Shown here: piece after piece, positions 17,050-25,177 of the stretch | Layout of the letters: each line of letters opens with the position of its first letter | Numbering within the stretch: the stretch's first letter is position 1 | Origin: JAOTVV01 sp041602035 | GTDB lineage: Bacteria > Gemmatimonadota > Gemmatimonadetes > Gemmatimonadales > GWC2-71-9 | Direction of reading: 5' to 3' | DNA length: 64,000 nucleotides | Assembly (NCBI GenBank): GCA_041602035.1 | Contig: JBFIHA010000010.1 | Coordinates: 28,316 to 92,315, forward strand | Notes under the pieces: model-generated | What the model was told of the DNA's origin: nothing | The model's database searches: none | What the model saw: only the letters and a program-made list of their open reading frames with translations | Position numbers and translations under genes: made by a program

Positions 17050-18135
17050 ATGGAAGAGCTGTTCCACCGTCGTTCGGCCCGGATTGGGCAGGGACCCGGC
17101 AACCTGCACCACATGGGTCCCGCGCGCACCGAGCCCGTTCGCATCAGCCTCATCGACTACAATGCCGAACGTTTTGACGACCGGGAGGTCACGACAATCG
17201 ACGAGTGCACCGAGTGCATGAGCCCGTCGAGCGTCACGTGGGTGAACGTCGACGGCGTGCACGATCCGACGGTCCTCGAGAGGATCGGTGAGAAACTGAA
17301 CCTCCATCAGCTGCTCTTGGAAGACGTTGCCCACACCGATCAGCGCCCGAAACTCGAGGATTTCGACGATCGACTCTACATCGTGATGCGGATGCTGACT
17401 GTGTCGCGAGTGGAGAATGACGATGAGCAGGAGGAGTTCCGCGTCGCCAGCGAGCAGATCAGCCTAGTGCTGGGTCCCACTTTCGTGCTCACGTTCCAAG
17501 AAGACCCGGTCGATGTGTTCGAGCCGGTCCGTCGCCGCCTTCGAGAGAACAAGGGCAAGATTCGCAAGATGGGTGCGGACTACCTGGCCTATGCCTTGTT
17601 GGACGTCGTGGTCGACAACTACTTCACCGTGCTCGAGCTGTTTGGTGATCAGGCCGAGGAGCTGGAAGAGGAAGTGATGGAGAACCCCACGAGCGAGACG
17701 CTGCGCGACGTGCAGCACATGAAGCGGGCATTGATCCAGATGCGACGGGCCGTGTGGCCGCTCCGGGACGTGCTCAACGTGATGATTCGGGGCGACTCGC
17801 GGCTGATACGCAAGCCGACGATCGTGTTCCTTCGGGACGTATACGACCACACGATTCGTGTCGTCGACGTCATGGAGAGCTTCCGGGAGATGGTGGGAGG
17901 ACTGATCGACATCTATCTCTCGACCGTGAGCAACCGGATGAACGAGGTGATGAAGGTCCTCACCATCATGGCGACGATCTTCATTCCACTCACATTCATC
18001 GCAGGCATCTACGGCATGAACTTCGACAACATACCGGAGCTGCACTGGTCCTGGGGATACTGGTACGTGTGGGCGATGATGCTGACCGTCGGAGCGATCA
18101 TGCTGCTGTATTTCCGACGCAAGCACTGGTTGTGA
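17050..18135 (+). CDS. corA: Magnesium/cobalt transporter CorA
   Basis: 361 residues. It has a large cytoplasmic N-terminal funnel domain followed by two C-terminal membrane helices. The selectivity-filter G-M-N occurs in Y-G-M-N-F-D-N-I-P-E at the end of the first helix (about residue 322), and the protein ends in basic R-R-K-H. It forms a homopentameric Mg2+ channel in the inner membrane. The ATG is preceded by AGGGAG. Confidence 0.95.
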   Translation: MEELFHRRSARIGQGPGNLHHMGPARTEPVRISLIDYNAERFDDREVTTIDECTECMSPSSVTWVNVDGVHDPTVLERIGEKLNLHQLLLEDVAHTDQRPKLEDFDDRLYIVMRMLTVSRVENDDEQEEFRVASEQISLVLGPTFVLTFQEDPVDVFEPVRRRLRENKGKIRKMGADYLAYALLDVVVDNYFTVLELFGDQAEELEEEVMENPTSETLRDVQHMKRALIQMRRAVWPLRDVLNVMIRGDSRLIRKPTIVFLRDVYDHTIRVVDVMESFREMVGGLIDIYLSTVSNRMNEVMKVLTIMATIFIPLTFIAGIYGMNFDNIPELHWSWGYWYVWAMMLTVGAIMLLYFRRKHWL

Positions 18136-18137
18136 CG

Positions 18138-18166
18138 TTGCACCGACCCGGCGCCTAGAGTTAGCT
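18138..18166 (+). promoter_or_regulatory. Possible promoter for etfBA
   Basis: TTGCAC, a 17-base spacer and TTAGCT lie just after the corA stop. The match to sigma-70 boxes is weak (3/6 and 2/6), but the spacing is right and the same GTTAGCTT string sits in front of glmM. Confidence 0.3.
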
Positions 18167-18173
18167 TCCTCCT

Positions 18174-18189
18174 CCCGGCCGCCGCCGGG
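18174..18189 (+). terminator. GC hairpin followed by TTT between corA and etfB
   Basis: CCCGGC, a 4-base loop and GCCGGG form a perfect 6-bp stem immediately followed by TTTC. It could end the corA transcript or act as an attenuator in the etfB leader. Confidence 0.45.
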
Positions 18190-18228
18190 TTTCGAGATAC
18201 GTAACATCAAGTAATACAAGAGGTTACC

Positions 18229-18981
18229 GTGAAGATAGCTGTGTGTGTGAAGCGGGTACCGGACTCGGAGGCCCGCATCAAGATCGACGCCAGCGGGAAG
18301 GCGATCGACGAGGGTGGCGTGAAGTTCGTCCTGAACCCGTATGAGGAGTTTGCCGTCGAGGAGGCGCTCAAACTCAACGAAGCGGCCGGGTCCGGCGAAG
18401 TCGTCGTGATCTCCGTGGGCAACGACGCATCGCAGGAAACCATCCGCACGGCGCTCGCAATGGGGGCCGACCGGGGGGTGTTGTTGAAGACGGAGCACGT
18501 CCCGCTCGATCCGTTGCCCGTGGCGAAGGTGCTGGCCGCCGAACTCGCGGACGGCGGGTACGATCTCGTCCTCTTCGGCAAGCTCGCGATCGATGACTAC
18601 AGCCACGGCATCGGCCCGATGGTGGCGGAGCTGTTGGAGTTGCCCTGCGTGAGCGCGATCTCGAAGCTCGAGGTGAGCGGTGATAAGGGGAAAGCCGAGC
18701 GTGAGATCGAAGGGGGGGTAGAGGTTGTTGAGTTTCCGCTGCCCGCCGTGCTCACGGCAGACAAGGGACTGAACGAGCCCCGGTATCCAGCCCTGCGCGG
18801 CATCATGCTCGCTAAGAAGAAGCCCTTGGAAGTCAAGGACGTGACGCTCGAGGCTGCGGGGCTCGAAATGCTGAGTCTGAGCTACCCGCCCGAGAGGAAA
18901 GCGGGCCGCATCGTCGGCGAGGGAGCCGCCGCGGTTCCAGCCCTGGTCGAAGCACTCAAGAACGAAGCGAAGGTACTCTGA
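18229..18981 (+). CDS. etfB: Electron transfer flavoprotein beta subunit
   Basis: 250 residues with the EtfB N-terminus (V-C-V-K-R-V-P-D near 4-11) and an AMP-binding pattern including L-A-I-D-D-Y near 121. The recognition-loop region PALRGIMLAKKKP (about 186-198) matches the EtfB signature. It pairs with EtfA to accept electrons from acyl-CoA dehydrogenases. GTG start with AAGAGG 5 bases upstream. The stop overlaps the etfA ATG by one base. Confidence 0.94.
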   Translation: MKIAVCVKRVPDSEARIKIDASGKAIDEGGVKFVLNPYEEFAVEEALKLNEAAGSGEVVVISVGNDASQETIRTALAMGADRGVLLKTEHVPLDPLPVAKVLAAELADGGYDLVLFGKLAIDDYSHGIGPMVAELLELPCVSAISKLEVSGDKGKAEREIEGGVEVVEFPLPAVLTADKGLNEPRYPALRGIMLAKKKPLEVKDVTLEAAGLEMLSLSYPPERKAGRIVGEGAAAVPALVEALKNEAKVL

Positions 18982-19946
18982 TGCCGAACGTGCTCGCGAT
19001 TCTCGAACAACGTGGCGGCAACATCAAGCGCGTGTCTCACGAGGTGCTGACGGCGGCGCGGGTGTTGGCCGATGGGATGGGTGGTGGGGTCGATGGGCTG
19101 GTCGTGGGTGGACCTGGGGTGGCCACGGAGGGGTTGGGGGCGTTCGGGGCTGACAAGGTACTCGTGGCGTCAGACGCCTCGCTCACCAACTATCAGGCGG
19201 ACCGGTATGCCGCCATCGCCGCGGACCAGGTGCGGGCTGGGAGCTATGCGGCGGCGCTCGTGTCCGCCACGGCGCTCGGCAAGGATCTCGCTCCGCGGCT
19301 GGCTGCCCGGCTGGCCTGCCCCTTCGCCTCGGATGTGACGGCGGTGAAGTACAACGGCGGCATCACTGTCACCCGACCTCTCTACGCAGGCAAGGCGAAT
19401 ACCACGCTCAAGATCCTTGCCAGTCCGTGTGTGATTTCGGTCCGATCCAATGCGGTCACGCCGGTGGCGAACGCTAAGCCGGGCACGGTGGAGTCGGTTG
19501 CCGTGAGCGCGGGCGAGCCCCGGGCGCGGACCGTCGAAATCAAGCAACCCGAGCGGGTAGCGCTTGACGTGGCGGAGGCATCGATCATCGTGTCGGGCGG
19601 ACGGGGGTTGAAGGGACCCGAACACTTCGCCCTCATTGAGGACCTTGCCAACGCACTGGGTGGGGCGGTCGGTGCCTCACGGGCGGTCGTGGATGCGGGA
19701 TGGCGCCCTCACGCCGAGCAGGTGGGGCAGACCGGAAAGACCGTGAGCCCCAACCTGTACGTTGCCATCGGCATCTCCGGGGCGATTCAGCACCTCGCGG
19801 GCATGCGGACCGCCAAGACTATCGTCGCGGTCAACAAGGATCCGGACGCGCCGATCTTCAAGGTCGCCGACTACGGGATCGTGGGCGACCTCTTTGAAGT
19901 CGTGCCCAAACTCACCGAGGAGATCAAGAAGGCGCGCGACGGGTAG
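18981..19946 (+). CDS. etfA: Electron transfer flavoprotein alpha subunit
   Basis: 321 residues. The C-terminal FAD domain carries S-G-G-R-G-L-K, then S-R-A-V-V-D-A-G-W, V-G-Q-T-G-K, G-I-S-G-A-I-Q-H and V-N-K-D-P-D-A-P-I-F in the order expected for EtfA. Shuttles electrons to the membrane; the convergent gene at 19986-21854 probably encodes the acceptor. The region 19074-19149 is unusually rich in G runs. Confidence 0.95.
   Translation: MPNVLAILEQRGGNIKRVSHEVLTAARVLADGMGGGVDGLVVGGPGVATEGLGAFGADKVLVASDASLTNYQADRYAAIAADQVRAGSYAAALVSATALGKDLAPRLAARLACPFASDVTAVKYNGGITVTRPLYAGKANTTLKILASPCVISVRSNAVTPVANAKPGTVESVAVSAGEPRARTVEIKQPERVALDVAEASIIVSGGRGLKGPEHFALIEDLANALGGAVGASRAVVDAGWRPHAEQVGQTGKTVSPNLYVAIGISGAIQHLAGMRTAKTIVAVNKDPDAPIFKVADYGIVGDLFEVVPKLTEEIKKARDG
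19074..19149 (+). other. G-run-rich segment with G-quadruplex potential inside etfA
   Basis: Nine runs of three to five Gs occur on the coding strand in 76 bases. The first four (19074-19097) are separated by loops of 2, 4 and 5 bases, matching the simple G3N1-7 quadruplex rule. It encodes glycine/valine-rich residues, so codon choice alone may explain it. Confidence 0.5.
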
Positions 19947-19985
19947 CCACCCGCAGGCGAACGTCATCCGTGCGACTGAGACACC

Positions 19986-21854
19986 TTAGTTCCCTGCGGA
20001 CGCGTCCAGACGGTCAGCGAGGATCGAGGCCACATCCCAGATGCGGGTCTGTTCGTCCCGCACCACGCCCAGCATCCGGTGACATCCCGGACAGCCGGTT
20101 ACCACTGCGGTCTGTCCCGTCGCCTTGATTTGCGCCCAGCGTTTCTGATTCACCTTTGCGGGTGAGTCCCAGAGGAATCCACCCCCGCCGCCACCGCAGC
20201 ACGCCGTCGGGAATGCCGCGGCGCTAGACGCCGGCTGGTGTAGCGTGACCCCAACCGAGGTGAGGAGCTTGCGCATCCCGGCGTGCTCGGCGTTGTGTAC
20301 CACTTTGCACGGGAGATGGAGGGCGGCGTCCATGGTGTGCGCCTTGAGCCTGAGCCTACCCGACTGAACGAGGTCGGCCAGAAACGGCGTGTGGAGTCGA
20401 ACGTCGCTGAAGTTCGCGCCGAATGCTCGATACTGGGTACGGATGGTATCTCGGCAGTGTGGGCAGATGGTGAGAATGGTGCGGCCCTGATCACCCCCGA
20501 GCGCGGCGGTCAGGAACGCGATGCGTTCTTGGGCCCACAGTGGCCAGTCTTCCATGAGACCGCCCCCGTGCAGCAGCCCCTCTCCCCAGCAGCGCTCTTC
20601 GGCAAGGACACCCCATCGCACCCGTGCAGCGTCCAGCAGTCTCCCAGTGGCCAGCACGATGGGCTGCACCTCCGGGCTGTTGCTTCCCTGGCATCCGAGG
20701 ACGAAGAGGACGTCGTGCGTGTTGGGATCGAAGATCGGTAGCGCATGCTCCTGAAGGAATCGGCTCCGTTCGCTCTCGTCCTGGCCGAAGATGTTGCCGG
20801 ACGACATCAGGGCCTTCATGGCGGTGTCGCGCAGCGCGCGTGGCGGATACAGGCCGTCCGTCATGAGGCGTCCCCGAATCTCGAGCCCGTTGCGTCCCGG
20901 CCGACACCCAGTGGGGCACGCCACCTCGCAGGCCCGACACTGGACACACGTGGCGGTGACATCTGGATCGATGAGCTGTGCCAGCTGCTCCGCCGACAGG
21001 GACGGGTCTTGGAGGGCCAGCACGAAATGTTCTCGTGGCTTCAGCTCAGGACCTGCCGGACACGCGTCGTTGCAGCGGCCGCACTGAATGCACGCGGCCG
21101 GGTCGAACAGCGCGCCAAGACCGAAGTCGATCACCCCGCCCGGCATCCCCAGCCGGGCCAGTTCGGCCTCCAGCTTCGACTCGTCCTCCAGGTCCATGTC
21201 CAAATCGTTCCCGAACACCGGCCGGTCGGACGGCACCTCGGTCATGTGCTTCAAGACCACGTTCACCGGCGCCAGAAACAGGTGGAGGTGCTTGCCGTAG
21301 GCGATGACGGCGGGGAAGACGGCCAGATCCAGGTAGTGCGCCCACCAGTTCACCCGACCGGACATGGAGACGAGTGGGAAGACCCGCTCCAGGAGGTGGG
21401 TAATCATGAGCAGGGCAATGAGGCCCAGGATCACTCCGGACTCCAGCGGGTGGGTGAGCTTCGCGCGTTCCAGGAGGTAGCGGCGGATGGCGAGCAGGAC
21501 GATCGAGGCCAGGACCGCGACGGCGATTACGTCGAGGGTCCAGCCATACCAGTCGGGGGCGTTGATTTCGATGCCGAACCCGTACAGGACATGGAGCACG
21601 CTCTTGGCGAGGAACGCCACCAGCCCGAAGAACAGCGGGAGGTGAAGCAGGCCAACCCACGGCCGATTCCGGAGCACCACCCGTTGGGTGAGCACCTCCC
21701 AGATGCCGGAGAACAGTCCGCCGGCGTTGACGATGTCGAGCTCCCCTCGCTTGGGCCACACGTGCCGCAGGCGACGCGACCACAAGACGTACGCGAAGCC
21801 GGCCACACTGGCCACCAACACGATCGCGACGAGCAACCGCTCGAGCCACTCCAT
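19986..21854 (-). CDS. Membrane Fe-S oxidoreductase, ETF:menaquinone oxidoreductase-like
   Basis: 622 residues. About five membrane helices come first (1-200, NarI/heme-b-like). A ferredoxin-type pair of four-cysteine motifs follows (CIQCGRCNDAC near 254; CVQCRACEVAC near 301), then an HdrD-like CCG region. The last repeat keeps L-P-C, C-C-G-G and C-P-G-C, while the first has R-C-W-G in place of CCG. This layout matches the EMO-type ETF:menaquinone oxidoreductases of Geobacter and relatives. It faces etfBA tail to tail (39 bases apart). The start ATG has GGGAGA upstream. Electrons from ETF probably pass through it to menaquinone. Confidence 0.82.
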   Translation of the reverse strand: MEWLERLLVAIVLVASVAGFAYVLWSRRLRHVWPKRGELDIVNAGGLFSGIWEVLTQRVVLRNRPWVGLLHLPLFFGLVAFLAKSVLHVLYGFGIEINAPDWYGWTLDVIAVAVLASIVLLAIRRYLLERAKLTHPLESGVILGLIALLMITHLLERVFPLVSMSGRVNWWAHYLDLAVFPAVIAYGKHLHLFLAPVNVVLKHMTEVPSDRPVFGNDLDMDLEDESKLEAELARLGMPGGVIDFGLGALFDPAACIQCGRCNDACPAGPELKPREHFVLALQDPSLSAEQLAQLIDPDVTATCVQCRACEVACPTGCRPGRNGLEIRGRLMTDGLYPPRALRDTAMKALMSSGNIFGQDESERSRFLQEHALPIFDPNTHDVLFVLGCQGSNSPEVQPIVLATGRLLDAARVRWGVLAEERCWGEGLLHGGGLMEDWPLWAQERIAFLTAALGGDQGRTILTICPHCRDTIRTQYRAFGANFSDVRLHTPFLADLVQSGRLRLKAHTMDAALHLPCKVVHNAEHAGMRKLLTSVGVTLHQPASSAAAFPTACCGGGGGGFLWDSPAKVNQKRWAQIKATGQTAVVTGCPGCHRMLGVVRDEQTRIWDVASILADRLDASAGN

Positions 21855-21991
21855 ACGCGTCTCCCCTCCTCAACCCACCGTCGTATCGGGTCCGCCCGGG
21901 TGCACGGCCGTTCCGATGCTCACCTCTCCCTCAGCAACACCTTAGCAAATTCCCCGCCGCTGCGCACGGCCCCCACCCGGCGATGCCTCCC

Positions 21992-23269
21992 TCAATAGGG
22001 CGCGTCTCCGACATGCACTGTCTCATCGAGCAAGAGGGCTTGCAGAGTCTCACCCTGTTCGACACGCTGCCGGTCCTCGGGCACGATCAGCAGGGCATCG
22101 GCTCTGGCCATCGAGGTGAGGATGCCGGATCCCTGTGGGCCGGTGAGTCGCGCCGTGAGACCCCCTCCCTCGAGCGCCAGCGTGACCCGCAGGAAGTGCT
22201 GCAACGGCGCCTGCGTGACGATGGGCTCACCGATTCGCACCTGTGTCGTACGCCTGAATAACCGTGTATGTCCCAGCAGCTTCCGAATCGCCGGTCGGAC
22301 GAACAGCTCGAAGGTGACCATCGTGCTCACCGGGTTGCCGGGGAGTCCGATCCACGGGGTGTCGCCGAGAAGGCCGAATCCCACGGGCGCACCGGGTCGC
22401 ATGCGAAGGCGCCAAAACCGCGCATCGGTACCCGCTCCCCCGAGAATCTGCCGCAGATAATCGTGCGCCCCGACGCTCATCCCGCCCGAGGTCACCAGTA
22501 GGGCCGACCCGCGAGCACCGGCGAGCCGCGTGCGCGTTTCGTCGAGGTCGTCCTTCACGATTCCGAGATCGCGGACGTCGGCCCCCGACGCGCGAGCCAT
22601 CGCTACCATCGTGTAATTGTTCGACGAGGCGATCTTCCGTCCGCTCAGGATGGCCTCGCGCTCGGTCAGGTCCGCGAGCTCGTCCCCCGAGGAGAGGATC
22701 GCGACCGTCGGGCGCCGATGGACCTCCACCGCCGACGCGGCAATCGATGCCAGCACGCCCACCTGCGCCGGGCCGATGACGGTGCCGCCCTCGAAGACCA
22801 CGGAATCACGTTTCAGGTCCTCCCCTCGCTTGCGCACGTTGCGTCCCGCATCACGCACATCATCGATGCGAATCGTCGTAGCGTCGATTGGGGTGACGTC
22901 TTCTTGGCGGATCACACCGTCAGCGCCGTCAGGGATCGGGGCGCCCGTGAAGATGCGCGTGCACTCACCGGGACCGATCCCGCGCTGGGGGAACGCTCCT
23001 GCGGGAACCTGATCGACGACGTGGAGAATGACGCCGGTCGCTGGCACGTCGGACGCGCGGACGGCATACCCGTCCATGGCCGAATTGTCCCAGTGTGGCA
23101 GGTCGATCGGGCTCGTCATCGCGCGCGCCAGGACACGGCCGACGGCGTCCGTGATCGGCACGGTTTCGGTCGGCAGCGGACGGATGTCCTGGAGAATCGT
23201 GTCCGCCGCGTCGCGCGGCGTGATCCGTGTGCGGGGTGCGTCCGATCCAGGGGTCGGTGTAGGGATCAC
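21992..23269 (-). CDS. moeA: Molybdopterin molybdenumtransferase
   Basis: 425 residues with MoeA landmarks: D-N-S-A-M-D-G-Y-A-V near 63-72, F-T-G-A-P-I-P-x-G-A-D near 108, and an MPT-binding T-S-G-G-M-S-V-G near 256. The C-terminal domain is present. It inserts Mo (or W) into adenylated molybdopterin. GTG start 13 bases after the mobA stop, so it is downstream in the same transcript. Confidence 0.94.
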   Translation of the reverse strand: MIPTPTPGSDAPRTRITPRDAADTILQDIRPLPTETVPITDAVGRVLARAMTSPIDLPHWDNSAMDGYAVRASDVPATGVILHVVDQVPAGAFPQRGIGPGECTRIFTGAPIPDGADGVIRQEDVTPIDATTIRIDDVRDAGRNVRKRGEDLKRDSVVFEGGTVIGPAQVGVLASIAASAVEVHRRPTVAILSSGDELADLTEREAILSGRKIASSNNYTMVAMARASGADVRDLGIVKDDLDETRTRLAGARGSALLVTSGGMSVGAHDYLRQILGGAGTDARFWRLRMRPGAPVGFGLLGDTPWIGLPGNPVSTMVTFELFVRPAIRKLLGHTRLFRRTTQVRIGEPIVTQAPLQHFLRVTLALEGGGLTARLTGPQGSGILTSMARADALLIVPEDRQRVEQGETLQALLLDETVHVGDAPY

Positions 23270-23282
23270 GGCACGTGCGTCG

Positions 23283-23888
23283 CTACGAGTCGTCGGACGC
23301 GTCGAGCAGTCGCTCGGCTCGGGCGAGGTCCGTGGGGGTGTTCACATTGAGGAATAGCCGCTCGGGATTGCCGAACTGCCGCACCGTCTCGAGCGGCAGG
23401 GTACCGGTGCGCACGTCGTCATAGAACGCGTTCGCCTCGAGACGTCCGGTCTCGAGACACGACCGAATCGCCGGCGCGCATGTCGGCGCGTACACGCCGC
23501 ACATGGGCTCGAGGCCACGCGGGCCGGTGCTCTTCGGGACGAAGACGTCGTGGTCGCCGCGGTCTCGGATCAGCGCGTGGAGCAGGGCCACTGGGACGAA
23601 TGGCATATCCCAGGCCAAGACGAGGACCGGCGACGCCGCGAAGGAAACCGCCGTGTACAGACCGGAAAGACTTGCCCGGTAGGGAAGGGCGTCGGCGATG
23701 GTCGTGAGATCGGGGCGCCAGCTGGTGGCGTCGGCATCGTTGGCGATGAGCAGCGGTGCCGTGCCACTGGCGTGGGTCAGGAGGCCCACCGCGCGGTCGA
23801 GAAGCGTGCGGCCACCAAGGTGGAGGAGCCCTTTGGGTCGGGTGCCGAATCGCGTCGACGCGCCGCCGGCGAGGACAGCGCTCCGCAT
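23283..23888 (-). CDS. mobA: Molybdenum cofactor guanylyltransferase
   Basis: 201 residues. The nucleotidyltransferase start is L-A-G-G-x-S-x-R-F-G with K19 in R-P-K-G, and the metal-site pattern A-W-D-M-P-F is near 94. It converts Mo-MPT plus GTP into the MGD cofactor. The start is 3 bases after the barrel gene's stop and the end is 13 bases before moeA, in one operon. Confidence 0.9.
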   Translation of the reverse strand: MRSAVLAGGASTRFGTRPKGLLHLGGRTLLDRAVGLLTHASGTAPLLIANDADATSWRPDLTTIADALPYRASLSGLYTAVSFAASPVLVLAWDMPFVPVALLHALIRDRGDHDVFVPKSTGPRGLEPMCGVYAPTCAPAIRSCLETGRLEANAFYDDVRTGTLPLETVRQFGNPERLFLNVNTPTDLARAERLLDASDDS

Positions 23889-23891
23889 GGG

Positions 23892-24725
23892 CTAGTAGCG
23901 CCGACCGCGTCGTCGTTCGAGCACGATGTCGAACCCAAAGACCAGCGCCGGTGCGTGTGACAGAAACGACTCAGTTGTCACCCGCGCCTGGTCGTCGGCG
24001 GGGCCGGTCAATCGCTTGAGGATCAGGAAATGATCTCGGATCTCGGCGCGGAAGTGATAGCCCGGCGTTATCGCTAACATCACACCGGCTGCGAGGGCGG
24101 CCATCGGAGTGACTGACGTGCGGCTCTCTTCGTCGATCACCGCCCGCTCGCGCACGACCACCGAGCCGTTTGGCAATACCTCGTTGTACCGACCCGCGAC
24201 GGCGATCAAGCTAGAGCTCCGCACCGACACGCCGCCCTGCGCCCGGACGTACGGCGTGACGGCGCTCCGCGAGACGAACCGGTAGGCCGCTCCCAGCGAG
24301 AACCCGACGTTCGAGACGGTCCGCGTGCGCCGCGTGACGTCGTTACACACCTGCGCGTTGCGCTGCTGCACGTCCGTGTTCTCGAACAACATGGTGCAGT
24401 CGTCGTCGAGGCGGAGTCCGAGATACGCCGCTTCGCCCGTGATGCCCACGTGCGAGGATCGGTAGATGGTGGCGTTGAGGCCGGCGATGGGGGCCGTGGT
24501 CATGCGTCGACGGAGACGAATGGTGTCCCACTGCGCTGGGCCAAAGACCAGCAGGAACGGCTGCTGCGGAATGTCCCATAGGCCACCCGCGTTGACCACT
24601 CCGCCGAAGATGGAGAAGATGAGCCGCGGTTCCGGGCGCTCCTGCGCGTGCAGCGCCAGCGGCAGCCCGGACGCCAACATCGCGGCGGTCACCAGGTACG
24701 CCACCACCCGGCCCGATGTCGTCAT
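23892..24725 (-). CDS. Predicted outer-membrane beta-barrel protein
   Basis: 277 residues. A signal peptide ends A-L-H-A-Q-E (cleavage about 25/26). Alternating hydrophobic/polar strands with aromatic ends follow, and the last residues are V-F-G-F-D-I-V-L then a basic tail. No sequence family is recognised. The frame stays open to 25091, but the signal peptide fixes the ATG at 24725, which overlaps the queD stop (ATGA). Sits between queD and mobA without an obvious functional link. Confidence 0.72.
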   Translation of the reverse strand: MTTSGRVVAYLVTAAMLASGLPLALHAQERPEPRLIFSIFGGVVNAGGLWDIPQQPFLLVFGPAQWDTIRLRRRMTTAPIAGLNATIYRSSHVGITGEAAYLGLRLDDDCTMLFENTDVQQRNAQVCNDVTRRTRTVSNVGFSLGAAYRFVSRSAVTPYVRAQGGVSVRSSSLIAVAGRYNEVLPNGSVVVRERAVIDEESRTSVTPMAALAAGVMLAITPGYHFRAEIRDHFLILKRLTGPADDQARVTTESFLSHAPALVFGFDIVLERRRGRRY

Positions 24726-25156
24726 CCGGGTGTCTCCTCTCCACGGTATTCCGCGAACAGGTGGGGCTCCTCCTGCACGCGTACCCGCGCCAATCTCACT
24801 CCGTCCGGGAGTCGCTTGGCCAGAAACCCCCAGATGGTCACGGCGAGCGCCTCCCCGGTGGGGACCAGTCCATCGGGCCCGAACTCCGGTACCTCGTGAT
24901 TGATGAACCGATGATCGAAGCGGGCCGCGATCTCCTCGCTGAGGATCGCGTCCAGCTCGCGTAAGTCCATCACCATACCCGTGTCGCGATCCATCGGCCC
25001 CACCACCGTGACGTGACATTCGTAGGAGTGCCCGTGCCCATGCTCGCCGGCGCAAGCGCCGAACACCTCCCGATTCCGCTCGGCCGACCACTCGGTGCGG
25101 AAGTATCGGTGCGCTGCGGCAAAAGGAACGACTCTGGTCAGGTGGACGAGGCTCAT
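24722..25156 (-). CDS. queD: 6-carboxytetrahydropterin synthase / 6-pyruvoyltetrahydropterin synthase family
   Basis: 144 residues. Zinc-binding histidines lie in A-A-H-R-Y and H-G-H-G-H, and the catalytic-type cysteine is in G-A-C-A-G-E. D-L-R-E-L-D and a late glutamate (about 128-129) complete the PTPS fold. It probably makes 6-carboxytetrahydropterin for queuosine, but no queC, queE or queF is in this window, so a PTPS-like or folate role remains possible. A -10-like TACATT ends 7 bases before the ATG. Confidence 0.82.
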   Translation of the reverse strand: MSLVHLTRVVPFAAAHRYFRTEWSAERNREVFGACAGEHGHGHSYECHVTVVGPMDRDTGMVMDLRELDAILSEEIAARFDHRFINHEVPEFGPDGLVPTGEALAVTIWGFLAKRLPDGVRLARVRVQEEPHLFAEYRGEETPG

Positions 25157-25163
25157 ACGGCGG

Positions 25164-25169
25164 AATGTA
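25164..25169 (-). promoter_or_regulatory. -10-like box directly upstream of queD
   Basis: TACATT lies 7 bases before the queD ATG. The hexamer 17 bases further up is GTGCGG, a poor -35. If used, the transcript would be leaderless and would start inside the gap after the ATPase gene. Confidence 0.35.
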
Positions 25170-25177
25170 CAGTCGCG

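Noticed and set aside
20745..21998. 417-codon open frame on the + strand opposite the Fe-S oxidoreductase
   Set aside because: Low-complexity antisense translation; the - strand product has membrane helices and ordered cysteine motifs.
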